Assembly (NCBI RefSeq): GCF_016808095.1
Contig: NC_068977.1
Span: 30,529,364 to 30,593,363, forward strand
DNA: 64,000 nucleotides
Direction of reading: 5' to 3'
Source: Vigna angularis
Lineage: Eukaryota > Streptophyta > Magnoliopsida > Fabales > Fabaceae
Translations under genes and position numbers: made by a program
The notes under the pieces: generated by a model
The model's input: the letters and a program-made list of their open reading frames with translations, nothing else
Database searches by the model: none
What the model was told of the DNA's origin: nothing
Shown: positions 1-10,091 of the stretch, in pieces
Layout: each line of letters opens with the position of its first letter
Position numbering within the stretch: the first letter of the stretch is position 1

Positions 1-6
1 GCGGAG

Positions 7-229
7 TGTTAGAATATTTACCCTATTTATCATGATTATATTGTGTCTAGAGTTACCCTATTTATCATGATTATATTGTGTCTAGAGTTACCCTATTTAT
101 CATGATTATATTGTGTCTAGGGTTACCTTATTTATCATGTGTTCTTGTATTAATTTATTTTTACAAATAGAAGATTATGAGAGGGATGAATTAAGCCCTC
201 AAGAATTATTTTACAGTTTAATTCTGAAA
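7..229 (+). mobile_element. 5' LTR of a degenerate Ty1/copia element
   Basis: The segment opens with TGTTAGAATA, a common start for plant copia LTRs, and is followed directly by a sequence resembling the initiator-tRNA primer-binding site (TGGGTATCAAAGCG at 230). A gag-like reading frame follows from 514. The LTR contains a short tandem repeat near its start. The 3' partner LTR is not in the window, because the element is cut off near 1105 by the POT1-derived array. The exact LTR end is inferred from the primer-binding site only. Confidence 0.6.
18..138 (+). repeat. 35-bp tandem repeat, about 3.5 copies
   Basis: Units start at 18, 53 and 88 with TTACCCTATTTATCATG, and a partial diverged copy starts at 123. 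The first three are almost identical. The repeat lies inside the LTR, so it is probably a local expansion in this LTR rather than an independent satellite. Confidence 0.9.
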
Positions 230-243
230 TGGGTATCAAAGCG
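230..243 (+). other. Primer-binding site (degenerate)
   Basis: TGGGTATCAAAGCG resembles the plant copia primer site TGGTATCAGAGC, complementary to the 3' end of initiator tRNA-Met. It has one inserted G and one substitution. It marks the end of the LTR and the start of the leader. Confidence 0.6.
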
Positions 244-513
244 GGCGATCCTGCTCTGGTTTCTGTCTTGTAGCATCTGTCCGGCGCCACATTTTGCTAT
301 CGCCCACCACCGTCCACTGCTGCCCGCCGTCGGCCACCATCCGCCGCTGACCACCACCGTCGTTGTTGACCGCCACCATCAGTCTCTGGCCGTCATCTGC
401 CATCGTCGGCCACCGTCCGCAATCGGCCGCCACCAGCCACCGTTAATAGTTCTGTTCGTCTAATCCTTTAGGGTTTTCTTGTTCCTCGCTGGTAAGATTC
501 ATCTTCTTCAGAG

Positions 514-1104
514 ATGGCGTCTAGTAGTACTCTTTCCTTCTCCGGAAGTCCATCAATTACCTCCGAGAAGCTATATGGAAAAAAATATCTGTCATGGTCT
601 GTTGTTGTTGAAATGTGGTTCCTTGCCCAATGACATTATGACCACCTTGAGCGAGATGGAAGCCATGTGCCTACTGAAAAAGTTGATGATCAGTGGAAAC
701 AAGTAGATTTCCAGTTGTTGCCCTGTTATGACAATCAATGGAACCCAAACTTCTTATATCTCTGAGGGCTTTCAAAACTTGTCACTCCTTTTGGAAGAAA
801 GCTTAAAGCATTTATGCCAACGATATTCAATGTCTTTATGACAATGCAAACAAGCTTGCATCTCTTAAAATGGCAGACAGTGATATGGTCTCCTTCATGA
901 ATGAAGCCCAATCTGTTGTCGAAGAACTCAGGATGTTTTTGGAAGCGGACCCATTAGAGGATATCAAAATGAAACTAGACAAATTTTACATGGTGTTCAT
1001 CCTTCGTGCCCTACATCCCGATTTTGATCATCTCAGAGATCAACTTCTGACCAGTCATAAGGTCCCCTCCATGGGAACATTAACCACTCGCCTTATGCGT
1101 GTCC
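514..1104 (+). pseudogene. Broken copia gag fragment
   Basis: From the ATG at 514 the translation resembles the N-terminal part of plant copia Gag (gag-pre/UBN2 type): a short serine-rich start, then a KYLSW-like motif. The frame is broken by stops near 640, 703 and 730 and by frameshifts. From about 870 to 1100 an open stretch resumes with Gag-like helical sequence (VEELRMFL, ALHPDFDHLRDQLL, and PSMGTLTTRLMRV at the end). There is no zinc knuckle, protease or pol: the element stops where the POT1-derived array begins. Nonfunctional. Confidence 0.6.
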
Positions 1105-1649
1105 CGGTACCTAGAGAGGCTTATAGATAAGTTAAGAAAATAGATGGTCAACTTTCAACTTCGAGAAGATTTAAGGAAATTTCCAATGTTTAAAGAAATC
1201 AAGGACGAAACTTTCACTAATTTGGCATGTAAGATCCTTCACTATAGTTAGGCTGCAAATGATGAATGATTGATCTTTGCTTTGGATGGTACTGATACCC
1301 AATCAAATGCTATATGTTCAAATCTAGAAGATGAATTTAAGCATCCACATCCTTTACAACTAGAATATCATCCTTTGTCAAGAGAGATTTTATGTACTTT
1401 GCCAACTGTCCGATCTATCCTTAAAATAATTATTGAAAAAAGTGTTCAGAAGAGTCATTTCCACTTCTAAGAATTGGTAAATGGGTCAAAGTTACTAATT
1501 TGCATATTAAGTTAAGTGTTGGACTGTGGGATGATGTTTTTGTCATTCAAAATAAGTTTCGATATATATCAAAAGAAGATCTGATCATTATGCAATGTCA
1601 AAGATTGATTGATGAGAGACTGTCTTTAATATCACCTCTGAATGAGTGA
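1105..1649 (+). pseudogene. POT1: POT1-like fragment, truncated first unit
   Basis: The plus strand encodes pieces matching my recollection of the second OB-fold region of plant POT1: KEISNV, then DGTDTQSNAICSNLEDEF, REILCTLP, KLSVGLWDDVF, FRYISKEDLI and CQRLIDERLS. POT1 binds single-stranded telomeric DNA and helps maintain telomeres. Several stops and frame changes interrupt it (for example TGA where TGG is expected just before the DGTD motif). No introns separate the blocks, which suggests a processed copy. The left end abuts the copia gag fragment. Confidence 0.6.
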
Positions 1650-2740
1650 TGACACTCATTAAAGCAAGGTCTCATCAGTCAACTTTTGGCATTCCATAAT
1701 GAGCTGATCTTCGTTTGGTATATATCAAAGCTTTGTTTGAACGATAAAAATACCATGTCATAGTCCAATATATAACTTAAGATGCAAATTAATAATTTTG
1801 ACCCATTTACCAATGCTTAGAAGGTGGAAATGACTCTTTTGAACACATTTTTCAAAAATTATTCTAAGGATAAATCGCACGGTTGACAAAGTACATAAAA
1901 TCTCTCTTGGCAAATGCAAAGGTTCCAGTTGTAAAGGAAGTGAATGCTTAAGTTCATCTTCTAGATTTGAGCATATGACATTTGGTTCGAAATCAGTACC
2001 ATTCTAAGCAAAGATCGATCATTCATCTTATGCCACCTAATTATGGTGAAAGATCTTGCATGCCAAATTAGTGAAAGTTTTTTCTTTGATTTCTTTAAAC
2101 ATAGGAAATTTATTGGAATCTTCACGAAGCTGAAAAATTGACCAATTATTCAGCTTATATATAAGCATAAGCATCTTGTCTCCATCTCTAGGTAGAAAAT
2201 TAGAAGAAACTTAATAAGGATCAAAATCATCATCATCTTTGCCTTTATATAAAGCAAATGAAAAAGTGTTATTTATGGAAATAACATTTACTTCTCCATT
2301 GAATATTTTACCCACATAAGACAAAGTTGAATTATATCTCCAACAGTAGCCACAAGAGGAAAACTTTTAGTATTTCTAGCAAATACACTCACAGCCATGT
2401 TGAAATCGTGATTTGTGTCATCAATTATTCTCAGGTGACGACTATATTCAAGTGTGTTGTTCGGGTGGTAGCAGCAGTGCCATGCGAAGCTCAAAATCTG
2501 TACTCTTCTACTGGAAAATATGAAATGCATCTAAATCTAGATGATTCAACTGCTTATATCCATGCTTATGTGATTGAAGAGGATATGGTGACCCCTCTTT
2601 ATGGCAATCTTGACGTTGAAAAATTGAGTAGGAAGCTGAATATATTACTTGGAGTATCTTAAGGTCATGGCCGCATTTGTGGGTTGAGTTAGGCTTAAAG
2701 TTCACTTTTTAACTTGGTATCAGGTTAGACTTTGTTGTTT
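1650..2740 (-). pseudogene. POT1: POT1-like inverted unit 1
   Basis: On the minus strand, from about 2400 down to 1650, it carries the OB1-end-to-OB2 piece: VFARNTKSFPLVATVGDII, then YKGKDDDFDPY, FPMFKEIKE and IPNEDQLIMECQKL. On the plus strand, 2406-2662 carries the following POT1 piece (VICVINYSQV, FKCVVRVVAAVPCEA, STGKYEMHLNLDDSTAYIH, then KLNILLGVS and a stop). Each unit is thus itself a head-to-tail break of the gene, with its last third inverted. After the stop comes TTAGGCTTAAAG...GGTATCAGG, which resembles a TRIM LTR end plus primer site. Confidence 0.6.
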
Positions 2741-3830
2741 TCTCCTTAAGCTTTAACCTGACTTTGATACCAAATTAAGAAGTAGATTTTAAGTCTAACT
2801 TAACCCCAAAATGCGACCACTACCTTCAGATACTCCAAGTAATCTATTCAGCTTCCTACTCAACTTTTCAACGTCATGATTACCATAAAAAAAGGTCACC
2901 ATATCCTCTTCAATTACATAAGCATGGATTCTAGCAGTTGAATCCTATACTGTTAGATGCATTCTATATTTTTGAGTAGAAGAGTAGAGATTTTCAGTTT
3001 CACCTGACATTGCTGCTACCACCCGAACAACACACTTCAATATAGCCGTCACCTCAGACTAAGTGATGCCACACATTAAGATTTCAATATGGCTGAACCT
3101 AGTGTATTTGCTACAAATACTGAAAGTCCTCCTCTTGTGGCTACCGTTGGGTATCTAATTCAACTTTGCTTGTATTGGTAAAAACATTTAATGGAGAAGT
3201 AAATGTTACTTTAATACTTTCTCATTAGCTTTATATAAAGGCAAAGATGATGATTTTGATCCTTATTAAGTTACTTCTAATTTTCTACCTACAGAGACTT
3301 ATAGATAGGTTAAAAAAATAGATGGTCAACTTTCAGCTTCGAGAAGATTTAAGGAAATTTCCAATGTTTAAAGAAATCAAGGAAGAAACTTTCACTAATT
3401 TGACATGCAAGAACATTTACCATAGTTAGGCTGCAAATGATGAATGATTGATCTTTGTTTTGGATGGTACTGATACCCAATCAAATGCCATATGTTCAAA
3501 TCTAGAAGATGAATTTAGGCATCTACATCCTTTACAACTAGAATATTTTCCTTTGCCAAGAGATATTTTATGTACTTTGCCAACTATGGGATCTATCCTT
3601 AGAATAATTATTGAAAAAAGGTGTTCAGACGAGTCATTTCCACCTTCTAAGAATTGGTAAATAGGTCAAAGTTACTAATTTACGTCTTAAGTTAAGTGTT
3701 GGACTGTGGGATGATGTTTTTGTCGTTCAAACAAAGTTTCGGTATATATCAAACGAAGATCTGATCATTACGGAATGTCAAAGGTTGATTGATGAGAGAC
3801 TGTCTTTAATATCACCTTTGAATGAGTGAG
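2741..3830 (+). pseudogene. POT1: POT1-like unit 2
   Basis: Mirror image of the preceding unit. The inverted C-terminal piece lies at about 2820-3070. The OB1/OB2 piece reads on the plus strand from about 3075 (PPLVATVG, YKGKDDDFDPY, then FPMFKEIKEETFTNL, DGTDTQSNAICSNLEDEF, LPRDILCTLPTMGSILRII). It has several stops (TAA after YW near 3180, TAG near 3427, TGA at 3447). It continues to the palindromic centre at 3831. Confidence 0.6.
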
Positions 3831-4908
3831 GACACTCATTAAAGCAAGGTCTCATCAGTCAACTTTTGGCATTCCATAATGAGCTGATCTTCGTTTGGTA
3901 TATATCAAAGCTTTGTTTGAACGATAAAAACACCATGTCACAGTCCAATATATAACTTAAGATGCAAATTACTAATTTTGACCCATTTACCAATGCTTAG
4001 AAGGTGGAAATGACTCTTTTGAACACATTTTTCAAAAATTATTCTGAGGATAAATCGCACGGTTGACAAAGTACATAAAATCTCTCTTGGCAAATGCAAA
4101 GGTTCCAGTTGTAAAGGAAGTGAATGCTTAAGTTCATCTTCTAGATTTGAGCATATGACATTTGGTTGGAAATCAGTACCATCCCAAACAAAGATCGATC
4201 ATTCATCTTATGCCGCCTAATTATGGGGAAGGATCTTGCATGCCAAATTTGTGAAAGTTTCTTCCTTGATTTCTTTAAACATAGGAAATTTATTGGAATC
4301 TTCACGAAGCTCAAAAATTGACCAACTATTCAACTTATCTATAAGCATCTTATCTCTATCTCTAGGTAGAAAAGTAGAAGAAGCTTAATAAAGATCAAAA
4401 TAATCATCATCTTTGCTTTTATATAAAGCAAATGAAAAAGTTTTTTTTATGGAAATAACATTTACTTCAATGTTTTACCAACACAAGACAAAGTTGAATT
4501 ATATCTCCAACAGTAGCCACAAGAGGAAGACTTTTAGTATTTCTAGCAAATACACTCACAGCCATGTTGAAATCGTGATTTGTGTCATCAATTATTCTCA
4601 GGTGACGACTATATTCAAGTGTGTTGTTCGGGTGGTAACAGCAATGCCATGCGAAGCTGAAAATCTATAATCTTCTATTGGAAAATATGAAATGCATCTA
4701 AAACTATAGGATTCAACTGCTACAATTCATGCTTATGTAATTGAAGAGGATATGGTGACCCCTTTTTATGGCAATCTTGACGTTGAAAAGTTGAGTAGGA
4801 AGCTGAATATATTACTTGGAGTATCTTAAGGTCATGGTCGCATTTGTGGGGTTGAGTTAGGCTTAAAGTTCACTTTTTATCTTGGTATCAGGTTAGACCT
4901 TTGTTGTT
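3831..4908 (-). pseudogene. POT1: POT1-like inverted unit 3
   Basis: Closest in sequence to the unit at 1650-2740. The minus strand carries the OB1-to-OB2 piece, including a better preserved block (FLPRDRDKMLIDKL, then IFELR..., FPMFKEIKEETF). The plus strand at about 4575-4825 carries the C-terminal piece (VICVINYSQV, FKCVVRVVTAMPCEAENL), interrupted by a TAA at 4669. A TRIM-LTR-like tail ends it before the type-B centre. Confidence 0.6.
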
Positions 4909-6002
4909 TTCTCCTTAAGCTCTAACCTGACTTTGATACCAAATTAAGAAGTAGATTTTAAGTATAACTTAACCCCAAAATGCGACCATTACCTTCAGAT
5001 ACTCTAAGTAATCTATTCAGCTTCCTACTCAACTTTTCAACGTCATGATTACCATAAAAAATGGTCACCATATCCTCTTCAATTACATAAGCATGGATTC
5101 TAGCAGTTGAATCCTATACTGTTAGATGCATTCTATATTTTCGAGTAGAAGAGTAGAGATTTTCAGTTTCACATGACATTGCTTCTACCACCCGAACAAC
5201 ACACTTCAATATAGCCGTCATCTCAGACTAAGTGATGCCACACATTAAGATTTCAATATGGCTGAACCTAGTGTATTTGCTACAAATACTGAAAGTCTTC
5301 CTCTTGTGGCTACCGTTGGGTATCTAATTCAACTTTGTCTTGTATTGGTAAAAACATTCAATGGAGAAGTAAATGTTACTTTAATACTTTCTCATTAGCT
5401 TTATATAAAGGCAAAGATAATGATAATTTTGATCCTTATTAAGTTACTTCTAATTTTCTACCTACAGAGACTTATAGATAGGTTAAGAAAATAGATGGTC
5501 AACTTTCAGCTTCGAGAAGATTTAAGGAAATTTCCAATGTTTAAAGAAATCAAGGAAGAAACTTTCACTAATTTGACATGCAAAAACATTTACCATAGTT
5601 AGGCTGCAAATGATGAATGATTGATCTTTGCTTTGGATGGTACTGATATCCAATCAAATGTCATATGTTCAAATCTAGAAGATGAATTTAGGCATCCACA
5701 TCCTTTACAACTAGAATATTTTCCTTTGCCAAGAGATATTTTATGTACTTTGCCAACTATGGGATTTATCCTTAGAATAATTATTGAAAAAAGGTGTTCA
5801 GAAGAGTCATTTCCACCTTCTAAGAATTGGTAAATAGGTCAAAGTTACTAATTTACGTCTTAAGTTAAGTGTTGGACTGTGGGATGATGTTTTTGTCGTT
5901 CAAACAAAGTTTCGGTATATATCAAACGAAGATCTGATCATTACGGAATGTCAAAGGTTGATTGGTGAAAGACTGTCTTTAATATCACCTCTGAATGAGT
6001 GA
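4909..6002 (+). pseudogene. POT1: POT1-like unit 4
   Basis: Near copy of the unit at 2741-3830, including the same stop before the IFALDGTD motif. The open stretch 5621-5833 encodes DGTDIQSNVICSNLEDEF, FPLPRDILCTLPTMGFIL and EESFPPSKNW before a stop. The inverted C-terminal piece occupies about 5000-5245. Confidence 0.6.
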
Positions 6003-7060
6003 GGACACTCATTAAAGCAAGGTCTCATCAGCCAACTTTTGGCGTTCCAGAATGAGCTGATCTTCGTTTGGTATATATCAAAGCTTTTTTTGAACGATAA
6101 AAACACCATGTCACAGCCCAACATATAACTTAAGACGCAAATTAGTAATTTTGACCAATTTACCAATGCTTAGAAGGTGGAAATGACTCTTTTAAACACC
6201 TTTTTTCAAAAATTATTCTAAGGATAGATCACACGGTTGTACATAAAATCTCTCTTGGCAAATGCAAAGGTTCTAGTTGTAAAGGAAGTAGATGCTTAAG
6301 TTCATCTTCTAGATTTGAGCATATGACATTTGGTTGGAAATCACTACCATCCCAAACAAAGATCAATCATTCATCTTATGTCGCCTAATTATGGGGAAGG
6401 ATCTTGCGTGCCAAATTAGTGAAAGTTTCTTCCTTGATTTCTTTAAACATAGGAAATTTATTGGAATCTTCACGAAGCTCAAAAATTGACCAACTATTCA
6501 ACTTATCTATAAGCATCTTATCTCTATCTCTAGGTAGAAAATTAGAAGAAGCTTAATAAAGATCAAAATCATCATCATCTTTGCTTTTATATAAAGCAAA
6601 TGAAAAAGTGTTTTTTATGGAAATAACATTTACTTCTCCATTGAATGTTTTACCAACACAAGACAAAGTTGAATTATATCTCCAACAGTAGCCACAAGAG
6701 GAAGACTTTTAGTATTTCTAGCAAATACACTCACAGCCATGTTGAAATCGTGATTTGTGTCATCAATTATTCTCAGGTGACGACTATATTCAAGTGTGTT
6801 GTTCGGGTGGTAGCAGCAATGCCATGTGAAGCTGAAAATCTCTAATCTTTTACTGGAAAATATGAAATGCATCTAAAACTAGAGAATTCAACTGCTAAAA
6901 TTCATGCTTATGTAATTGAAGAGGATATGGTGACCCCGCTTTATGGCAATTTTAACGTTGAAAAGTTGAGTAGAAAGCGGAATATATTACTCGGAGTATC
7001 TTAAGGTCATGGTCGCATTTGTGGTGTTGAGTTAGGCTTAAAGTCCACTTTTAACTTGTT
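6003..7060 (-). pseudogene. POT1: POT1-like inverted unit 5, last unit
   Basis: Same plan as units 1 and 3. The minus strand carries VFARNTKSLPLVATVGDII and the OB2 block. The plus strand from about 6750 to 7004 carries VICVINYSQV, FKCVVRVVAAMPCEAENL and the final ILLGVS-stop. Downstream it passes without a break into TTAGGCTTAAAGTCCACTTT and a primer-site-like GTTATCAGGGCC. The array therefore ends inside a TRIM-like element rather than at another type-B centre. Confidence 0.6.
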
Positions 7061-7311
7061 ATCAGGGCCATGTTAGAGTTTATGCTAGCGATATTTGTTA
7101 TTTTTTGGGTATATTGTTCCACCTACTATCAAACCACTTAATAATGTCTAGTCTCACGTTCGAGATGTATATATCTTGGCATGAGAAGGATGTGTTGGAA
7201 GTTCTACATTGACTAGAGATAATGTCATTTTAAAATATGTAAATGGGTGCAAACATCATCTTACAAGCCGATTTTGATGGGTTGAATTAAGCTTAAAGTT
7301 CACTTTTTAAC
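7016..7311 (+). mobile_element. TRIM-like miniature LTR element
   Basis: An LTR end (TTGAGTTAGGCTTAAAGTCC, 7027-7046) is followed by a primer-site-like TTGTTATCAGGG (7056-7067), a short internal region without coding potential, a purine run (ATGAGAAGGA, 7181-7190) and a second LTR starting TGTTGGAAG at 7193. The second LTR again ends with GCTTAAAGTTCACTTTTTAA. This LTR-PBS-PPT-LTR layout in about 300 bp fits a terminal-repeat retrotransposon in miniature. The left LTR is largely missing, because the upstream sequence is the POT1-derived array. Confidence 0.5.
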
Positions 7312-9489
7312 TCTTGTGATAGAGGAAATTGCATTTTAGTATTTACTTCAATGTAATCTCATTGTTTTGCCTTTGTTGTCTTCTCCTTAAGCTCTTATAA
7401 ATTACTTATGTGAAAGGGACCTTTAATAAAAAGTTTGTCATATTCTTGTCACTTCAGTTAATGATAAAATGTTTTTTTAAGTAAAATATGTATACAACAT
7501 AAAAGGGAGACAAAAACAATTGTTTGAGGAGTGGTTGAATTTTAGTTTGGTGCTTTGGCCTTAGCTTTTGTTTCTTTTTATAGTTACCAACAACTACATA
7601 ACAAGTGCTTTGTGAGGCAGAAAGAGTGGAAGTTACAAGATAATGTTAAGAAGTAAATTTTAAATTGTACGTAAAATTTATACTGTATGATAATGTTAAG
7701 AATGACAATATTAAGAAGTAAGTTTTAAATTTAATTAAATTTTATAAAATTGAGTTATAATAATATAATTGTGTGATGATCGAATAATCTGGTGTAATTA
7801 GCATCACTAGTTGCTCGTGTTAGGACAAGACAAGAATAGAACACCTGACGAAGTATTTTTAAAATCTATTTAGTTTAAGTGTTTTATCCTCGTATAATAT
7901 ATAATCATGAATTCATTAAAAAATAACTTCTTTACAATACATTAACATAATATTTTTAAATTATATGATATCTTTTAAAATTGAAAAATGAAAAAAAAAA
8001 CAAGTGAGAAAGGTATCAACCAAATTAAAGTATTACCAATGCTCAGGTGGCGTCTGAATTGCTTTCCTTCACCCAATGGCCATGTCAACATCAACATTAG
8101 TTAAACCATTATTACCATGAAAAAAAAGTACATTTAATAATCATTTTGTACTGGACGAGCAAATTAGAGAAAAAAAAAATGTAACCAAAACAGAAGTATT
8201 AAAAATTAAATATTAAATATTTTTAAGATCTCAGCTTGTTGAATGGCTTTAGAGCTTATTCAAAATGTTACCGTTTTAAAAAATAGTATAATAAACATAT
8301 TTTTAATAGGTTAATAGACTAAGTTTTTACATAAACCAATATATCTAAATATTTAAATAAAACAAATAATTCCAACACATTACAATAAAAACAAATTAGC
8401 CCAAGAACTATATCCTATTATATTATTTTCGTTTATTAAATAATTAAGTAGTCTTTTGTTTTAAGCCTTAACTTTTTTAATAAAAGACATAATTAAAAAG
8501 TTGTCTTAATTTCTTAAATAGGCTCCAAAATAACATGTCCCCTTAATCTAAAAACTTAGAGTCATCACTGAATTTAGATGTCTCATATTCTTTATACAAG
8601 CAACAAATAAAGTGCAAGAATTTTTGTTCTGTGAATTTGAGAAAAAGATATTTGCATATAACTTTTCAGAAATCTAGAGACTTTAACTTCTTCATTTTAT
8701 CGAAGGACTGATTCAATTACTACCATACACAACACTAATCGATTCCTACATGAAGTGCTGTGACTACAATGCTGTGAGAAAATAAAGTGCAAAAATCATT
8801 TCAATTAAATTGGCATAAAGTGCAAAAAACAAAGCTAAAAATATAAACTTTTTTGTAGCCTATTTTAGCCACAGCAATACATCATGAATTTTTCAGAAGC
8901 CATGATTTTTGCATACCAGCAATTTAGTTCCATTTCTTGAGCTTTAGGATGAACCTTTCTGCAATGCTTAATCCCAATTACCAGAAAGAAAAATAGAGGT
9001 AACTTGTTGGCTAGTGGCTAGTGCGTAGTAAAAGGAAAAGGAATATATAGCAATAAAGAAATTCCCAGAAAATGTTTCTTTACATGAAAAGAAAAAAAGA
9101 AGGCAGGATTCCCTACATATGCTGCGTCCAAGCATGATCTTTGTGCACATCACTTTTTCCCCTTATCCATGTGACATGAGCAACTAGAATAAAGTTCTGC
9201 ATTGGAATTTCTTATCTTCATCTTTCACCAGCAAACTCAATCACTTAACTTTTCATTCATTTTCTGGTTTAACATACCATGGTTGTCATGTTGGAGCAAT
9301 TGCCTCCAAAGCACAAAAAGCAAGAGAGATTGATTATGTATGCACATATAAACAACTATTTCTATGTTATTTTCTTGAATGATACATATAACACAGCAAA
9401 ATTCAACACAAGACTCAAAAGTTTCTAGCCAGAGTTTAATAAGTTTAATAACCCAATGTTAACGCCTAACTTTCTTCATTGTTTGAGTC
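7312..9489. other. AT-rich intergenic region
   Basis: No gene is recognised. A 26-nt segment at 7370-7395 repeats the spacer found at the type-B centre of the POT1 array (4898-4923). A short local duplication (ATTAAGAAGTAA-like) lies at about 7645-7730. The right-hand end, from about 9400, is downstream of the small minus-strand gene and probably holds its 3' UTR. Confidence 0.6.
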
Positions 9490-9957
9490 CTATACCAAGC
9501 TTGATGTGCTCAACAATTCTTCCTTCCACCCTTTGTTAACTTTCTGAATAAATTCTTCCACTCTTTTCCTCAGTTCATCATTGCTGTCATCTTTTTCACT
9601 TCTGTCATCATCCTTTTCCTGTTCCACCTTCTCTTCATCTTCATTGCTGCAATCATCATTACCTTCAATTTCAATATTCTTAACTGTTTCAGCTTCATGA
9701 TCATGTGACACTTCTTCCACTTCCACTGCCTGTGGCATTGGTGTTGTGTCTTTCTCCACCACTGGCTTAGAGTTATTAGCTCCTTGTTTCTGATCATTTG
9801 CACCCTTCAAAAGATGAATTTCACTCTGTTGATGAATGCTGAGGCTAGGCTTCAAGTCCACCAGAATTATGACTATGATCAAATTGCAGAAGCAGAAGAT
9901 GAATGCTGAGCTGGAAGCAGCTTGAGTGATGAACTCCAACACAGAACCCAACATCAT
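9490..9957 (-). CDS. Small membrane-anchored acidic protein, uncharacterised
   Basis: Single exon of 155 aa. The first ATG in frame is at 9957, immediately followed by a second ATG, so the protein starts MMLGSVLEF. Residues about 5-35 form one hydrophobic segment (SSAFIFCFCNLIIVIILV), a likely membrane anchor. The middle is polar, and residues about 80-125 are rich in Glu/Asp. The C-terminus has an amphipathic block (ELRKRVEEFIQKVNKGWKEE) resembling the DUF761-type tail of plant 'cotton fibre expressed' proteins. The overall plan, hydrophobic N-terminus plus this tail, is like the DUF4408/DUF761 group; that match is from memory. A TATA-like box lies about 125 bp upstream. Function is unknown. 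Confidence 0.75.
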   Translation of the reverse strand: MMLGSVLEFITQAASSSAFIFCFCNLIIVIILVDLKPSLSIHQQSEIHLLKGANDQKQGANNSKPVVEKDTTPMPQAVEVEEVSHDHEAETVKNIEIEGNDDCSNEDEEKVEQEKDDDRSEKDDSNDELRKRVEEFIQKVNKGWKEELLSTSSLV

Positions 9958-10080
9958 GGCTTGGAACAATTAGGACACAAACACAGAAAAGGGCAACAAA
10001 GAGTGAGTGAGAGAGGGTGAAAACAAACAAGATATCAGCAACAGCTAACTCTACATGCAATGTTTTGAAGACTTTAAGGG

Positions 10081-10091
10081 CCTATTTAAAG
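10081..10091 (-). promoter_or_regulatory. TATA-like box of the small minus-strand gene
   Basis: Read on the minus strand the sequence is CTTTAAATAGG. It lies about 125 bp upstream of the ATG at 9957, a normal distance for a plant gene with a roughly 90-nt leader. Placement is by position and sequence only. Confidence 0.5.

Larger units (their letters stand above)
1105..7060. repeat. Alternating inverted array of POT1-derived units
   Basis: Six units of about 1.09 kb alternate in orientation. Palindromic centres of type A (AATGAGTG...CACTCATT) lie near 1650, 3831 and 6003. Centres of type B (CAGGTTA...TAACCTG) lie near 2741 and 4909. The direct period is therefore about 2.17-2.18 kb and the half-period about 1.08-1.09 kb. 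Units in the same orientation look more alike than units in opposite orientation (for example GCTTCGTGAAGATTCC versus GCTTCGAGAAGATTTA). This suggests that a diverged palindromic dimer arose first and was then amplified in tandem. The first unit is truncated on the left, and the last runs into a TRIM-like element. The protein pieces are listed as separate entries. Confidence 0.85.

Noticed and set aside
18..138. Regular 35-bp repeats suggesting a CRISPR-like array
   Set aside because: Units are directly adjacent without unique spacers, lie inside a plant LTR, and the window is eukaryotic.
113..463. 116-codon open frame rich in His/Pro/Arg
   Set aside because: It spans the LTR end, the primer site and a CCACC-rich leader, has no domain, and its composition follows the local repeat.
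9490..9969. Start of the small minus-strand gene at 9969
   Set aside because: The codon there is TTG; the first ATG in frame is at 9957, and plants rarely start at TTG.
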